Positions 8,529 through 20,427 of a DNA stretch of 64,000 bases are shown here, piece by piece. A model generated the notes under the pieces. That model ran no database searches. It was not told the DNA's origin and worked only from the letters and a program-made list of their open reading frames with translations. The position numbers and the translations under genes were made by a program. Positions within the stretch are counted from its first letter, which is position 1. Each line of letters opens with the position of its first letter. This DNA comes from Palsa-459 sp963841965 (GTDB taxonomy: Bacteria; Actinomycetota; Acidimicrobiia; Acidimicrobiales; RAAP-2), in the NCBI GenBank assembly GCA_963841965.1, contig CAWJES010000010.1, positions 248,001 to 312,000 on the forward strand, in the 5' to 3' direction.

Positions 8529-8667
8529 GGCTCCTACTATTGCGCACTCCAGCGACCCCGGTCGCGTGGCTTAGGAACGTTTTAGGCCTCGCTTATCCCC
8601 GGTCGATGCTGGGCGTTCACCGTGCCATGGCGAACACCCGAACCGGGCAGTCATATCGATTTGCCGG
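8529..8667. other. Intergenic spacer between apbE and the glycosidase gene
   Basis: 139 bp without a gene. It includes the AGGAG of the downstream gene (8531-8535) and a TTAGG-N6-TTAGG pair around 8571-8586. The 10-mer CTTAGGAACG at 8570-8579 reappears in the opposite orientation at 12222-12231, in front of the reductase gene. No clear promoter or terminator is visible. Confidence 0.4.
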
Positions 8668-9474
8668 TCAGTGCACGGATGCCGGCGGCGCCAGCCGGAA
8701 CCCGGTCGTCCACGTGGCCACGCCATCGAATCCGATCGCCAGCGCCTCGAAGTCGTCCAACGCCTCGATCCTGGCCAGCACATCGGCTCCGCCGACGGCG
8801 AGCGCCGTCGCGAGCGCGTCGGCGAGCCCGAGGTCGGGTCCACTGACCGTGGCTGACGCGACCGAGGAACGATGCTCCCCGGTCCTCGGGTTCACGAGAT
8901 GCTCGCCGCGTTCGTAGGCGCCAGAGGTGGCGATCGCTCCTGCGGTCTCCACGACGAATGCAAGCTGCCGGGGGGATGCGGGATCGACGATCCCTACCCG
9001 AAACGGGATTCCCTCGGCGGGACCGCCGAACGTCGCGATGTCGCCTGCGGCATTGACGATGGCGCCGCCGATGGCCGGCGACACGAGTGCGTCGAGGGCT
9101 CGCTGGGCCGCCCAGCCCTTGACGTAGCCGGTCGGATCCACCCCTCCCCGAATCGCCCACGGGTCGAACCACCCGCCAGTGATCGCGCGCGCGCGCTCGC
9201 ACAGGTCCAGTACCTCGGCAACCACCGCCGGAGCCTCGCCTACCTCGATCTCCCCCCGGCGCAGCCTGCTCACCGGGCTCCCATGGTTCCAGGTGCTGAA
9301 CACGGCATCGGCGTCGTGCAGCAGCCGGACCGCCTCGACGACGAGGAGCTCCACGTCGCCGCGCCGAAGGTCTGCGTCATTGAACAGGTCGATCGTCACG
9401 ATCGTCCCCATCACCTCCTCGCGGTGGTGGAACTTCGGCATCGGCGCAGCGGTCTCCGCGGACTCGGCGGTCAT
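8668..9474 (-). CDS. apbE: FAD:protein FMN transferase (ApbE family)
   Basis: Transfers FMN from FAD onto a Thr or Ser of target flavoproteins through a phosphodiester bond. The 268-residue protein shows VMGTIVTIDLF, TGGWFDPWAIRGG, DPTGYVKGWAAQRALD, VNAAGDIATFGG and the Mg-binding C-terminal GPDLGLADALATALAVGG. No signal peptide or lipobox is visible, so it probably acts on the cytoplasmic side. It is 2 nt downstream of a gene for an FMN-binding-domain protein with the acceptor motif SGASYT, so its likely substrates are encoded next to it. Confidence 0.92.
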   Translation of the reverse strand: MTAESAETAAPMPKFHHREEVMGTIVTIDLFNDADLRRGDVELLVVEAVRLLHDADAVFSTWNHGSPVSRLRRGEIEVGEAPAVVAEVLDLCERARAITGGWFDPWAIRGGVDPTGYVKGWAAQRALDALVSPAIGGAIVNAAGDIATFGGPAEGIPFRVGIVDPASPRQLAFVVETAGAIATSGAYERGEHLVNPRTGEHRSSVASATVSGPDLGLADALATALAVGGADVLARIEALDDFEALAIGFDGVATWTTGFRLAPPASVH

Positions 9475-9476
9475 GC

Positions 9477-10196
9477 TCAGAGCCCCAGCGTCGTGAGCGC
9501 GGACTGCAGGGACTCTGCGAAGCCGGCGCTCGTGTAGCTCGCGCCTGAGACGCTCTGGATGTTGGCGCTCTGCGCCTGCAGGGTCTCCTGCTCGAGGATT
9601 GGGATCGCGTACTCGTCGATCGTCTGGGACCGGTTGCTGCCGCTGTCGCTGATCGAGGCGATCGCAACGTTCGTGATGGACTTGCCCGAGACGGTGACCT
9701 GCACGGAGAGCGTGCCGTACCGGTAGTTGACGCTCGGGCCCGTGGCGGTCCTCGTGGCCGGCACGGTGGTCGTGGTCACGGGGGGCCTCGTGGTTGTCGT
9801 CGCGGGAGGCCTCGTGGTTGTCGTCACGGGAGGCCTCGTCGTCGCGGTCACGGGGGGCCTCGTCGTACCTGCATGGGCCGGCGCGGTCGTCGTCGTACCA
9901 GCTCCGCCCTTCGAGATCGGCGCCGTGGTGCTGGTGGTGGACGCCGGAGGTGACTGTGTCGTGGTCGTTGCGCTGTCACGAGCGGCTCGCGACGTATCGG
10001 CCGGCTTCGAGGCCTTCGGGGGCAACGTGCCCGACGAGCTAGGAGTGGTTGTGGTGGACACCGGCGGCAGCGAGCCGGGTGCACGCGACGACGCGCTGAG
10101 CGAGCCGAGTGAGACGGTCGGAGGGGATGTCTTGAACGTGAGGACCGCGACGAGACCCACAACCGTGGAGGCAATGACGATCGGTGCCCGTTTCAT
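9477..10196 (-). CDS. Secreted or anchored FMN-binding domain protein with Thr/Pro linker (copy 1)
   Basis: 239 residues. The N-terminal hydrophobic segment (residues 4-22, APIVIASTVVGLVAVLTF) serves as signal or anchor. A low-complexity Ser/Thr/Pro linker follows, including octapeptide repeats of the TTTTRPPV type. The FMN_bind domain makes up the last 90 residues. The motif VSGASYTS carries the Thr expected to receive FMN covalently from ApbE. The N-terminus and the flavin domain are near-identical in layout to the gene at 10242-10760, so the pair is a tandem duplication with a lengthened linker here. Role inferred: an extracytoplasmic one- or two-electron carrier. Confidence 0.88.
   Translation of the reverse strand: MKRAPIVIASTVVGLVAVLTFKTSPPTVSLGSLSASSRAPGSLPPVSTTTTPSSSGTLPPKASKPADTSRAARDSATTTTQSPPASTTSTTAPISKGGAGTTTTAPAHAGTTRPPVTATTRPPVTTTTRPPATTTTRPPVTTTTVPATRTATGPSVNYRYGTLSVQVTVSGKSITNVAIASISDSGSNRSQTIDEYAIPILEQETLQAQSANIQSVSGASYTSAGFAESLQSALTTLGL
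9760..9855 (-). repeat. 24-bp imperfect tandem repeat coding a Thr/Pro linker
   Basis: About four 24-bp units (9760-9783, 9784-9807, 9808-9831, 9832-9855). The central two differ at a single base. The unit is in frame and encodes variants of TTTTRPPV. It lies in the linker of the first FMN-binding protein and is absent from its tandem paralogue, so it most likely expanded after the duplication. Confidence 0.8.
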
Positions 10197-10241
10197 GGAC
10201 GGCTCCCTTTCGTGACTCCCCCTGCGAACCCATATTCTTCC

Positions 10242-10760
10242 TCAGATACCGAGCTTGGTCAGCGCGGACTGGAGCGACTGGGAGAATCCGGCGCTCGTGT
10301 AGGACGCTCCCGAGACGCTCTGGATGTTCGCGTTCCCCGCCTGCACTGCCTCCTGCTCGAGTATTGGCGTCGCGTACTGGTCGATCGACTGGGACCTGAA
10401 GTAGCCGCCATCCTGGATCGATGCAAGCGAGACGTTGGTGACCTTGTTGCCGGTCGCGGTGACCTTGACCGACAGGACCCCGAAGTAGTAGTTGACTGCC
10501 GACCCGACCGCCGTCCGGGTGCCCGCCGTCGAGGCCGACGACGCTGGAGCCGTGCCCGACGAGGCGGGCGGCGTCTGGGAGCTCGGAGCCGTCGCCGACC
10601 CTGCTGACGTCTGGCTCGATCCGGAATTCGACCTCGTCGTGGGGGTCGGCGCAATGGCCGACAGTGAGCCGAGCGACACCTTTGGCGGGCTCGTGTGGAA
10701 GCTGAGGACGCCGACGAGTCCTACGACGGTCGAGGCGACAACGAGCGGGGCTCGCTTCAT
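10242..10760 (-). CDS. Secreted or anchored FMN-binding domain protein (copy 2)
   Basis: 172 residues. It has an N-terminal hydrophobic segment (APLVVASTVVGLVGVLSF), the shared stretch SPPKVSLGSLSA, a short Ser/Thr/Ala linker and the FMN_bind domain ending NIQSVSGASYTSAGF, SQSLQSALTKLG. The SGASYT motif is the predicted covalent FMN site. It lies between the membrane reductase and its paralogue with gaps of about 45 nt, in the same orientation, so the genes are probably co-transcribed. Probably an envelope flavin carrier fed by the reductase. Confidence 0.88.
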   Translation of the reverse strand: MKRAPLVVASTVVGLVGVLSFHTSPPKVSLGSLSAIAPTPTTRSNSGSSQTSAGSATAPSSQTPPASSGTAPASSASTAGTRTAVGSAVNYYFGVLSVKVTATGNKVTNVSLASIQDGGYFRSQSIDQYATPILEQEAVQAGNANIQSVSGASYTSAGFSQSLQSALTKLGI

Positions 10761-10806
10761 GGTGCGTTCCTCTCGGTGATTCGGGTCATGGGTGCACTGC
10801 TCCTTC

Positions 10807-12204
10807 TCAGAACGAGAACGCTTCGAGGTGGATCCGCTCTGCGGGAACTCCGAGCGTGGCGACGGCGGCCACGATGCCGTTCGTGAACGATGCAGGTCCG
10901 CAGACGTAGACGTCGCTCTCTGCGAGGTCGGGCACCAGCTGGCGGAGTGAGCGGGCGTCAGTCCTGACTTCGTGGCGGGAGCCGATGAGCTCGTGGAACG
11001 TCCCCCCTCGGTGCTTCACGTAACCGGCCACCTCGTCGCGGTGCACAATGTCCTCTGGACTCGACGCTCGCACGATGACATCCACCTCGACTGCCTTCGG
11101 GAGATCCTCCAGCAGCGCGCGCAGCGGCGTGATGCCGACGCCGGCCCCGATCAGCACGACGCGGTCCGAGGCGCGGGCATGCCGGGTGAAGATGCCGTAC
11201 GGACCCTCGATAATGACGCGTGTCCCCGGCTTCAGCTCGGCAACCGCCTTGGACTGGTCGCCCAGGCCCTTCACCGTCACACGCAGGTACGGCGGGCGCG
11301 GCAGCGCGGACAGGGAGTACGGGTGCGCGTGCCACCACAGCTCGCGGGTCATGAACCGCCACTGAAAGAACTGCCCGCCGGAGACCGCCAGCCGATCGAG
11401 CCGCCTGCCCGAGCAGGTCACCGAGTAGACGCCCGGCGCCTCCTCGGTGACAGCGGCCACGCGGAGCTGGTGGCGCAGGTTGCGCACGAGCGGGATCCCG
11501 ATGCGACAGACGATCACGAGTCCGGCGGTGGCGGCCCACACGGCGATCCAGATGAGCCGGGTGAGCGGATGTCCGATGAAGGAGAGCCCCGTGGCGATCT
11601 GGTGCGCGAACGCGAGTGCGAGCGCGAGGTAGAGGTAGAGGTGCACGACCCACCAGGTCTCGTACTTCATGCGGCGGCGCGCGTACTTGTACGACGTGAC
11701 GCCCGCCATCACGAGGAGCCCGAACCCGACGGCCGCCATCAGGATGTCCGGGTAGGTCGTGAGGAACTTCCACAGCTGGCTCAACGGGCCGAGGCGCTGG
11801 AGCTGGGCGTAACCGAGGGTCACGAGCACGATGTGCGCCGCGATGAGGACGATCGGCCATCCGCCGATCGTGCGGTGCCAGCGAACGAGGCGGTCCTGCC
11901 CGACGGTCCGCTCGAGCCATGGCATCCGCGAGACGAGCACGACCATCACGAGCATCAGGTAGGTGCCGGTGAACGCGGCGAGTCGGCTCGCTGCCATCAG
12001 CCAGCCCCCGGGCGCCGCGAGCGAGCCGGCGGACTCGGCGCTCACGACCAGCGCGATGACGGCCCCGAAGCCGAGTCCTGCGATCGAGGCGAGCACGTTC
12101 GCGACCCAGGGCATGGGGGCGGGACCCGAGCGGCTCCGCGGGACGGCGCTGCGGTTCTGCCACGTCTGGCGCTGGGCCTTCCGCAACTCCCTGGTCGGTG
12201 CCAT
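10807..12204 (-). CDS. Ferric-reductase-like membrane haem/FAD/NAD(P)H oxidoreductase
   Basis: 465 residues. The N-terminal half has about six membrane helices. Histidines are spaced as in b-type haem ligation in WHRTIGGWPIVLIAAHIV and VVHLYLYLALALAFAHQ. The C-terminal half is a ferredoxin-reductase domain with the FAD motif HPYSLS, the NAD(P) motif LIGAGVGITPLRALL and the end motif SDVYVCGP. It should pass electrons from cytoplasmic NAD(P)H through FAD and haem across the membrane. The two FMN-binding proteins, ApbE and this gene run in one direction, which supports a common electron-transfer path. The final acceptor is unknown. Confidence 0.9.
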   Translation of the reverse strand: MAPTRELRKAQRQTWQNRSAVPRSRSGPAPMPWVANVLASIAGLGFGAVIALVVSAESAGSLAAPGGWLMAASRLAAFTGTYLMLVMVVLVSRMPWLERTVGQDRLVRWHRTIGGWPIVLIAAHIVLVTLGYAQLQRLGPLSQLWKFLTTYPDILMAAVGFGLLVMAGVTSYKYARRRMKYETWWVVHLYLYLALALAFAHQIATGLSFIGHPLTRLIWIAVWAATAGLVIVCRIGIPLVRNLRHQLRVAAVTEEAPGVYSVTCSGRRLDRLAVSGGQFFQWRFMTRELWWHAHPYSLSALPRPPYLRVTVKGLGDQSKAVAELKPGTRVIIEGPYGIFTRHARASDRVVLIGAGVGITPLRALLEDLPKAVEVDVIVRASSPEDIVHRDEVAGYVKHRGGTFHELIGSRHEVRTDARSLRQLVPDLAESDVYVCGPASFTNGIVAAVATLGVPAERIHLEAFSF

Positions 12205-12303
12205 GCCCGAAAGGTACGCACCGTTCCTAAGAGGACCGCAAGATTCCGCTACGAACGTGCTGTGTTCTTTCCGGGGCCCGATGCCGGTGGGTGATGTACC
12301 CCA

Positions 12304-16119
<3,816 letters not shown>

Positions 16120-16123
<4 letters not shown>

Positions 16124-17283
16124 TGCCCCATGCCCACGCCCTGGGCGCGCTGGAGCTGCTTGCCCTCGGTCTGGAGCGAGGGGGCGATCATGACCTCCGC
16201 CTTCTGGAACTCCTTGAGCGTCTCGTAGCCGCACGTGGCCATCGCGGTGCGCAGCGCGCCGAACAGGTTCATGCGACCGTCGTTCTCGTGCGCTGGTCCG
16301 AGCAGGATCTCGCGCAGGCTCCCGCGCACCGCCGTGCGGACGCGCGCCCCGCGGGGAAGCGTCGGGTGGAAGGTCGCCATGCCCCAGTGGAAGCCGCGCG
16401 CGGGCGCCTCGAAGGCGCTCGACAGCGGCGAGCCGATCATCACGGCGTCCGCGCCGCAGGCGACCGCCTTGGCGATGTCCCCGCCCTTGGACATCCCGCC
16501 GTCGGCGATGACGTGGACGTAGACGCCCGTCTCGTCGAGGTGGCGCATCCGCGCGCCGGCGACGTCCGCGATCGCCGTGGCCTGCGGGACGCCGATGCCG
16601 AGGACGCCGCGCGTCGTGCAGGCGTTGCCCGGGCCGATGCCGACGAGCACGCCGACCGCGCCCGTGCGCATGAGGTGCAGCGCTGCCTGGTAGCTCGCGC
16701 ATCCGCCGACGATGGTCGGGATCTCGTACTCGCGGATGAACCGCTTCAGGTTGAGGGGCTCGACCGTCTTGGAGACGTGCTCGGCGGACACGACGGTGCC
16801 CTGGATCACGAGGATGTCGAGCTCCGCCTCCGCGATCGCGCGGGCCAGCTGCGCCGTGCGCTGCGGGGTCACCGACGCGACGGCGGTGACGCCGGCGTCC
16901 TTGATCTCGCGGATCCGCTGTGCGACGAGATCGATGCGGATCGGCTCGAGGTACATCTGCTGCATCCGGGCCGTCGCCTTGTCGTCGTCGAGCTCGCGGA
17001 TCTCGTCGAACAGCGGCATCGGGTCCTCGTATCGGGTCCAGAGTCCCTCGAGGTTGAGCACGCCCGCGCCGCCCAGGCGGCCGATCTCGATCGCGGTCGA
17101 CGGGCTCACCACGCCGTCCATCGCCGATGCGAGCAGCGGGAGCTCGAAGCGGTACGCATCGATCTGCCAGGAGATGTCGACGTCCTCGGGGTCACGGGTC
17201 CGCCGGCTCGGGACGATCGCGATGTCGTCGAATCCGTACGCCTGTCGGCCGGACTTGTAGATGCCGATTTCGATCTCTGCCAC
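16120..17283 (-). CDS. guaB3: GuaB3-type IMP dehydrogenase/GMP reductase family protein
   Basis: 387-residue TIM-barrel of the IMPDH/GMPR family. It begins IEIGIYKSGRQAYGFDDIAI and VPSRRTRDPEDVDISWQIDA, the pattern of mycobacterial GuaB3, and has the Cys loop GIGPGNACTTRGVLGIG and the glycine-rich IADGGMSKGGDIAKAVACGA. It lacks the CBS pair of canonical GuaB, and its length matches GuaB3 (about 375). It probably uses IMP or GMP with NAD(P). The exact reaction in this lineage is not established. It is directly upstream of and overlapping guaA, which fits guanine nucleotide synthesis. A canonical guaB is not in the window. Confidence 0.93.
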
Positions 17284-17365
17284 GGTGCCCTCCGGTTCGG
17301 TGCCTCTCGCCAGACCGACCCCCGACGATGGTCCAATCTACCCGGGCCGACGCGGCGACCCGACC

Positions 17366-18145
17366 TCAGCGCAGCTGGACGGAGACACCCACGGCGATGC
17401 AGCACAGCTCGGTGAGGATCCTCGCGGTCGCGCCCCAGATCGTCTCGCCCGCCACGTCATAGAAGTAGATGGGGAAGAACCCCTCCGCATCCGCGCCGCC
17501 GCGCGGGGACGGCCGCCGCCATCGCTCCTCCCTGAAGGCTCCGTCCTCCAGCAGGTCCGCCAGCGAGACGTCGAACGCGCGCTCCACCTCGGTGGGCTGC
17601 GCCACGAGGAGCGGCTCGGCCCCGAGGGTCGCCACGATCGGCCGGATCAGCGAGCCCGAGGCGAGTGTCGCGAGCGCGTGGAGCCAGGCGACCGGCGTCA
17701 CCAGCGCCGGATCGAGGCCCACCTCCTCGTGCGCCTCGCGCAGCGCCCCGTCGACAGCCGACTCACCGGCGTCGAGGCGACCGCCGGGGAACGAGACCTC
17801 GCCGCGATGGCGGCGCAGGTGCCCGGACCTTCGTGTGAGGATGATCCGGGCCTCCCCCTCGCGCTCGAAGACCGCGACGAGCACCGCGCTGTCCGCGAGC
17901 CCGCTCGCGGTCGACTGCGGCATCCCGGACAGCTCGTCGACCGGATCGGGGGGCTCGGTGAGCGCGAGGTTCCGGCCTGCGGCGTCGAGCCGCTCGAGCA
18001 GGACATCGAGCGTGATGCCCGAGCGGCGGCCTGCGGGAACCCCGTGCCACGGCGCGGGGCGCCCCGGCCGAACGTTGCCCTCGGACGGCCTCGGGATCGT
18101 CTGTGGGCCCGGTGTCCGCCGGGCCGGTGCTTCGTCCTCCATCAC
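17366..18145 (-). CDS. NUDIX hydrolase, CoA-pyrophosphatase type
   Basis: 259 residues with a complete NUDIX box, GRLDAGESAVDGALREAHEEVG, of which the core is GEVSFPGG followed by REAHEEVG. It is preceded by LTRRSGHLRRHRGEVSFPGG, the signature of the UPF0035/CoA-diphosphatase subgroup. It would cleave CoA or a related nucleotide diphosphate to 4'-phosphopantetheine and 3',5'-ADP. The N-terminal 45 residues are Pro/Arg-rich and may not all be translated. It is flanked by groEL upstream and guaB3 downstream with gaps of about 115 and 82 nt, so it may be transcribed alone. Confidence 0.88.
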   Translation of the reverse strand: MMEDEAPARRTPGPQTIPRPSEGNVRPGRPAPWHGVPAGRRSGITLDVLLERLDAAGRNLALTEPPDPVDELSGMPQSTASGLADSAVLVAVFEREGEARIILTRRSGHLRRHRGEVSFPGGRLDAGESAVDGALREAHEEVGLDPALVTPVAWLHALATLASGSLIRPIVATLGAEPLLVAQPTEVERAFDVSLADLLEDGAFREERWRRPSPRGGADAEGFFPIYFYDVAGETIWGATARILTELCCIAVGVSVQLR

Positions 18146-18212
18146 TTGCTGGAACCGTGGGGGCGGACTCGGTGCACGCCCGGAGCGTAGCGACGCGGCC
18201 CGGACGCAACGC

Positions 18213-18237
18213 GGGACCGGGCACGAGGCCCGGTCCC
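18213..18237 (-). terminator. Strong hairpin downstream of groEL
   Basis: Perfect 10-bp GC-rich stem (18213-18222 with 18228-18237) and a 5-nt loop, located 24 nt past the groEL stop. There is no T-tract, as is common for actinobacterial terminators. The position between groEL and the NUDIX gene supports termination of the groESL transcript. Confidence 0.6.
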
Positions 18238-18260
18238 GGTCGCTGCACGATGTGCAAGAG

Positions 18261-19916
18261 CTACATCATCCCGCCCATGCCGCCCATGCCACCCATGCCA
18301 CCCATGGCGGCGGCGGCTGCTGCGGCATCGCCCGACTCCTCGGGCTTGTCGGTGACGAGCACCTCGGTCGTGAGCAGGAGGGCTGCGATGGACGCCGCGT
18401 TCTGCAGGGCCGACCGGGTGACCTTGGCCGGGTCGATGACGCCAATCTTGACCAGGTCCTCGATCTCGCCGGTCGCCGCGTTGAGGCCGAGCGACCCCTT
18501 CTTCGACTCCACGGTCTGGACGACGACCGGGCCCTCGAGGCCCGCGTTCTGCGCGATCTGGCGGAGCGGCGCCTCGAGCGCGTGCGCCACGATCCTCGCG
18601 CCGGTCGCCTCGTCGCCGTCGAGCGTCTCGACGTACTTGAGCACCTGGACGCGGCTGCGGAGCAGTGCTGTGCCACCACCGGCGACGACGCCCTCCTCGA
18701 TGGCCGCACGCGTCGCGGACAGCGCGTCCTCGATGCGGTGCTTCTTCTCCTTGAGCTCGACCTCGGTGGCGGCGCCGACCTTGACGACCGCGACACCCCC
18801 GGCGAGCTTGGAGAGGCGCTCCTGGAGCTTCTCGCGGTCCCAGTCGGACTCGGTCTCCTCGATCTCGCGCTTGATCTGCGCGATCCGGCCCTTGACCTCT
18901 TTCTCCTCGCCGCCGCCATCGATGATGGTCGTGGCGTCCTTGGTCACGACCACCCTGCGCGCGCGACCGATGAGGTCGAGCGTGGCGGTCTCGAGCTTGA
19001 GGCCGATCTCCTCGGAGATCACCGTCGCGCCCGTGAGGATCGCCATGTCCTGGAGCATCGCCTTGCGGCGGTCACCGAACCCGGGGGCCTTGACCGCCAC
19101 GGAGGTGAACGTCCCGCGGATCTTGTTGACGACCAGCGTCGCGAGCGCCTCGCCCTCGATGTCCTCTGCGACGATGAGCAGGGGGCGCGACGACTGCATG
19201 ACCTTCTCGAGCACCGGGACCAGGTCGTGGACCGCGGAGATCTTCGAGTTGACGAACAGGATGTACGCGTCCTCGAGGACCGCCTCCTGGCGCTCGGGGT
19301 CGGTGACGAAGTACGGGGACAGGTAGCCCTTGTCGAACTGCATGCCCTCGGTTAGCTCCAGCTCGATGCCGAAGGTGTTGGACTCCTCGACGGTCACGGT
19401 GCCGTCCTTGCCGACCTTGTCGATCGCATCGGCGATCACGTCGCCGATCGCGGTGTCGGCTGCGGAGATGGACGCGACCTGCGCGATCTCCTGCTTCGCG
19501 TTCACGATGGCCTTGGCCTGCTTCGCGATGTCGGCGACGGCCACCTTGACCGCACCCTCGATGCCGCGCTTGAGCGCGGTCGGGCTGGCGCCGGCAGCGA
19601 CGTTGCGCAGGCCCTCGTGGATCAGCGCCTGGGCGAGCACGGTCGCGGTCGTGGTCCCGTCACCCGCGACGTCGTTCGTCTTGGTCGCGACCTCCTTGAC
19701 CAGCTGCGCGCCCATGTTCTCGAACGGGTCCTCGAGCTCGATCTCCTTGGCGATCGAGACGCCGTCGTTCGTGATCGTCGGCGCGCCGAACTTCTTCTCG
19801 ATCACGACGTTGCGGCCCTTCGGCCCGAGCGTGACCTTGACGGTGTCCGCAAGCTTGTTGACGCCGGCCTCGAGCCCGCGCCTGGCGGCGTCGTCGTACT
19901 TCAGGAGCTTTGACAT
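18261..19916 (-). CDS. groEL: Chaperonin GroEL
   Basis: 60-kDa chaperonin that folds proteins inside a double ring capped by GroES. The 551-residue protein starts MSKLLKYDDAARRGLEAGVN and has TLGPKGRNVVIEKKFG, the ATPase motif VAGDGTTTATVLAQ and a C-terminal tail of GGM repeats. The GGM tail marks the canonical housekeeping form rather than the His-rich GroEL1 seen in some actinobacteria. It lies 69 nt downstream of groES and shares its CIRCE-controlled promoter. A strong hairpin follows the stop. Confidence 0.98.
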   Translation of the reverse strand: MSKLLKYDDAARRGLEAGVNKLADTVKVTLGPKGRNVVIEKKFGAPTITNDGVSIAKEIELEDPFENMGAQLVKEVATKTNDVAGDGTTTATVLAQALIHEGLRNVAAGASPTALKRGIEGAVKVAVADIAKQAKAIVNAKQEIAQVASISAADTAIGDVIADAIDKVGKDGTVTVEESNTFGIELELTEGMQFDKGYLSPYFVTDPERQEAVLEDAYILFVNSKISAVHDLVPVLEKVMQSSRPLLIVAEDIEGEALATLVVNKIRGTFTSVAVKAPGFGDRRKAMLQDMAILTGATVISEEIGLKLETATLDLIGRARRVVVTKDATTIIDGGGEEKEVKGRIAQIKREIEETESDWDREKLQERLSKLAGGVAVVKVGAATEVELKEKKHRIEDALSATRAAIEEGVVAGGGTALLRSRVQVLKYVETLDGDEATGARIVAHALEAPLRQIAQNAGLEGPVVVQTVESKKGSLGLNAATGEIEDLVKIGVIDPAKVTRSALQNAASIAALLLTTEVLVTDKPEESGDAAAAAAAMGGMGGMGGMGGMM

Positions 19917-19985
19917 GTGTCCTCCAACGTGCAGCGACGGGGTCGCCGAGGCGGCCCCGCGCGGTGCGTTCGTGTGTGTGGTTGG

Positions 19986-20279
19986 TTACTTGGTGATGGT
20001 GGCGAGCACGTCACGGCTGGTGAGGATCAGGAGGTCCTCGCCGTCGACCGTGATCTCGGTTCCGCCGTACTTCGAGTAGACGACGGTGTCGCCGACCTTC
20101 ACGTCAACGGGGATCAGCTCACCGGTGGTGTCGGAGCGCCGGCCCTTGCCGACTGCGAGCACCTCGCCCTGCTGGGGCTTCTCCTTCGCGGTGTCGGGGA
20201 TGACCAGGCCGGAGGCGGTGGTCTCCTCGGCTCCGTTGGGACGGACGACAATCCGGTCGTCGAGGGGGTTCAAACTCAT
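19986..20279 (-). CDS. groES: Co-chaperonin GroES
   Basis: 97-residue heptameric lid of GroEL. It begins MSLNPLDDRIVVRPNGAEET, has the mobile-loop region ETTASGLVIPDTAKEKPQ and ends with EDLLILTSRDVLATI. The ATG at 20279 is preceded by GGAGG. The longer open frame upstream runs through the CIRCE operators and is not coding. First gene of groESL. Confidence 0.98.
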   Translation of the reverse strand: MSLNPLDDRIVVRPNGAEETTASGLVIPDTAKEKPQQGEVLAVGKGRRSDTTGELIPVDVKVGDTVVYSKYGGTEITVDGEDLLILTSRDVLATITK

Positions 20280-20301
20280 CTGTGAGCCTCCATAGATCTC
20301 G

Positions 20302-20328
20302 TTAGCACTCGAACCTTGCGAGTGCCAA
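20302..20328 (-). promoter_or_regulatory. CIRCE operator (HrcA site) upstream of groES
   Basis: Inverted repeat TTAGCACTC (20302-20310), a 9-bp spacer, then GAGTGCCAA (20320-20328). Only one base differs from the CIRCE consensus. HrcA repressor binds this element and releases it on heat shock. It sits 23 bp upstream of the groES start codon. Confidence 0.93.
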
Positions 20329-20329
20329 A

Positions 20330-20356
20330 CTAGCAGACGCCCCCTGCGAGTGCCAA
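20330..20356 (-). promoter_or_regulatory. Second, degenerate CIRCE copy overlapping the groES promoter
   Basis: CTAGCAGAC (20330-20338), a 9-bp spacer, and an intact right arm GAGTGCCAA (20348-20356). Six of nine bases of the left arm match. On the minus strand the right arm supplies TTGGCA, a possible -35, 18 bp from TAGTTT (20327-20332), a possible -10. Both HrcA sites would then cover the promoter. The promoter call is inference. Confidence 0.6.
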
Positions 20357-20427
20357 CGGGTCCTGAGCCGAGGGCTCCGCCCCCCCTGCCGCCCCCGCGT
20401 CGGTAGCCTCGCTGCGAAAGGGGTCCG

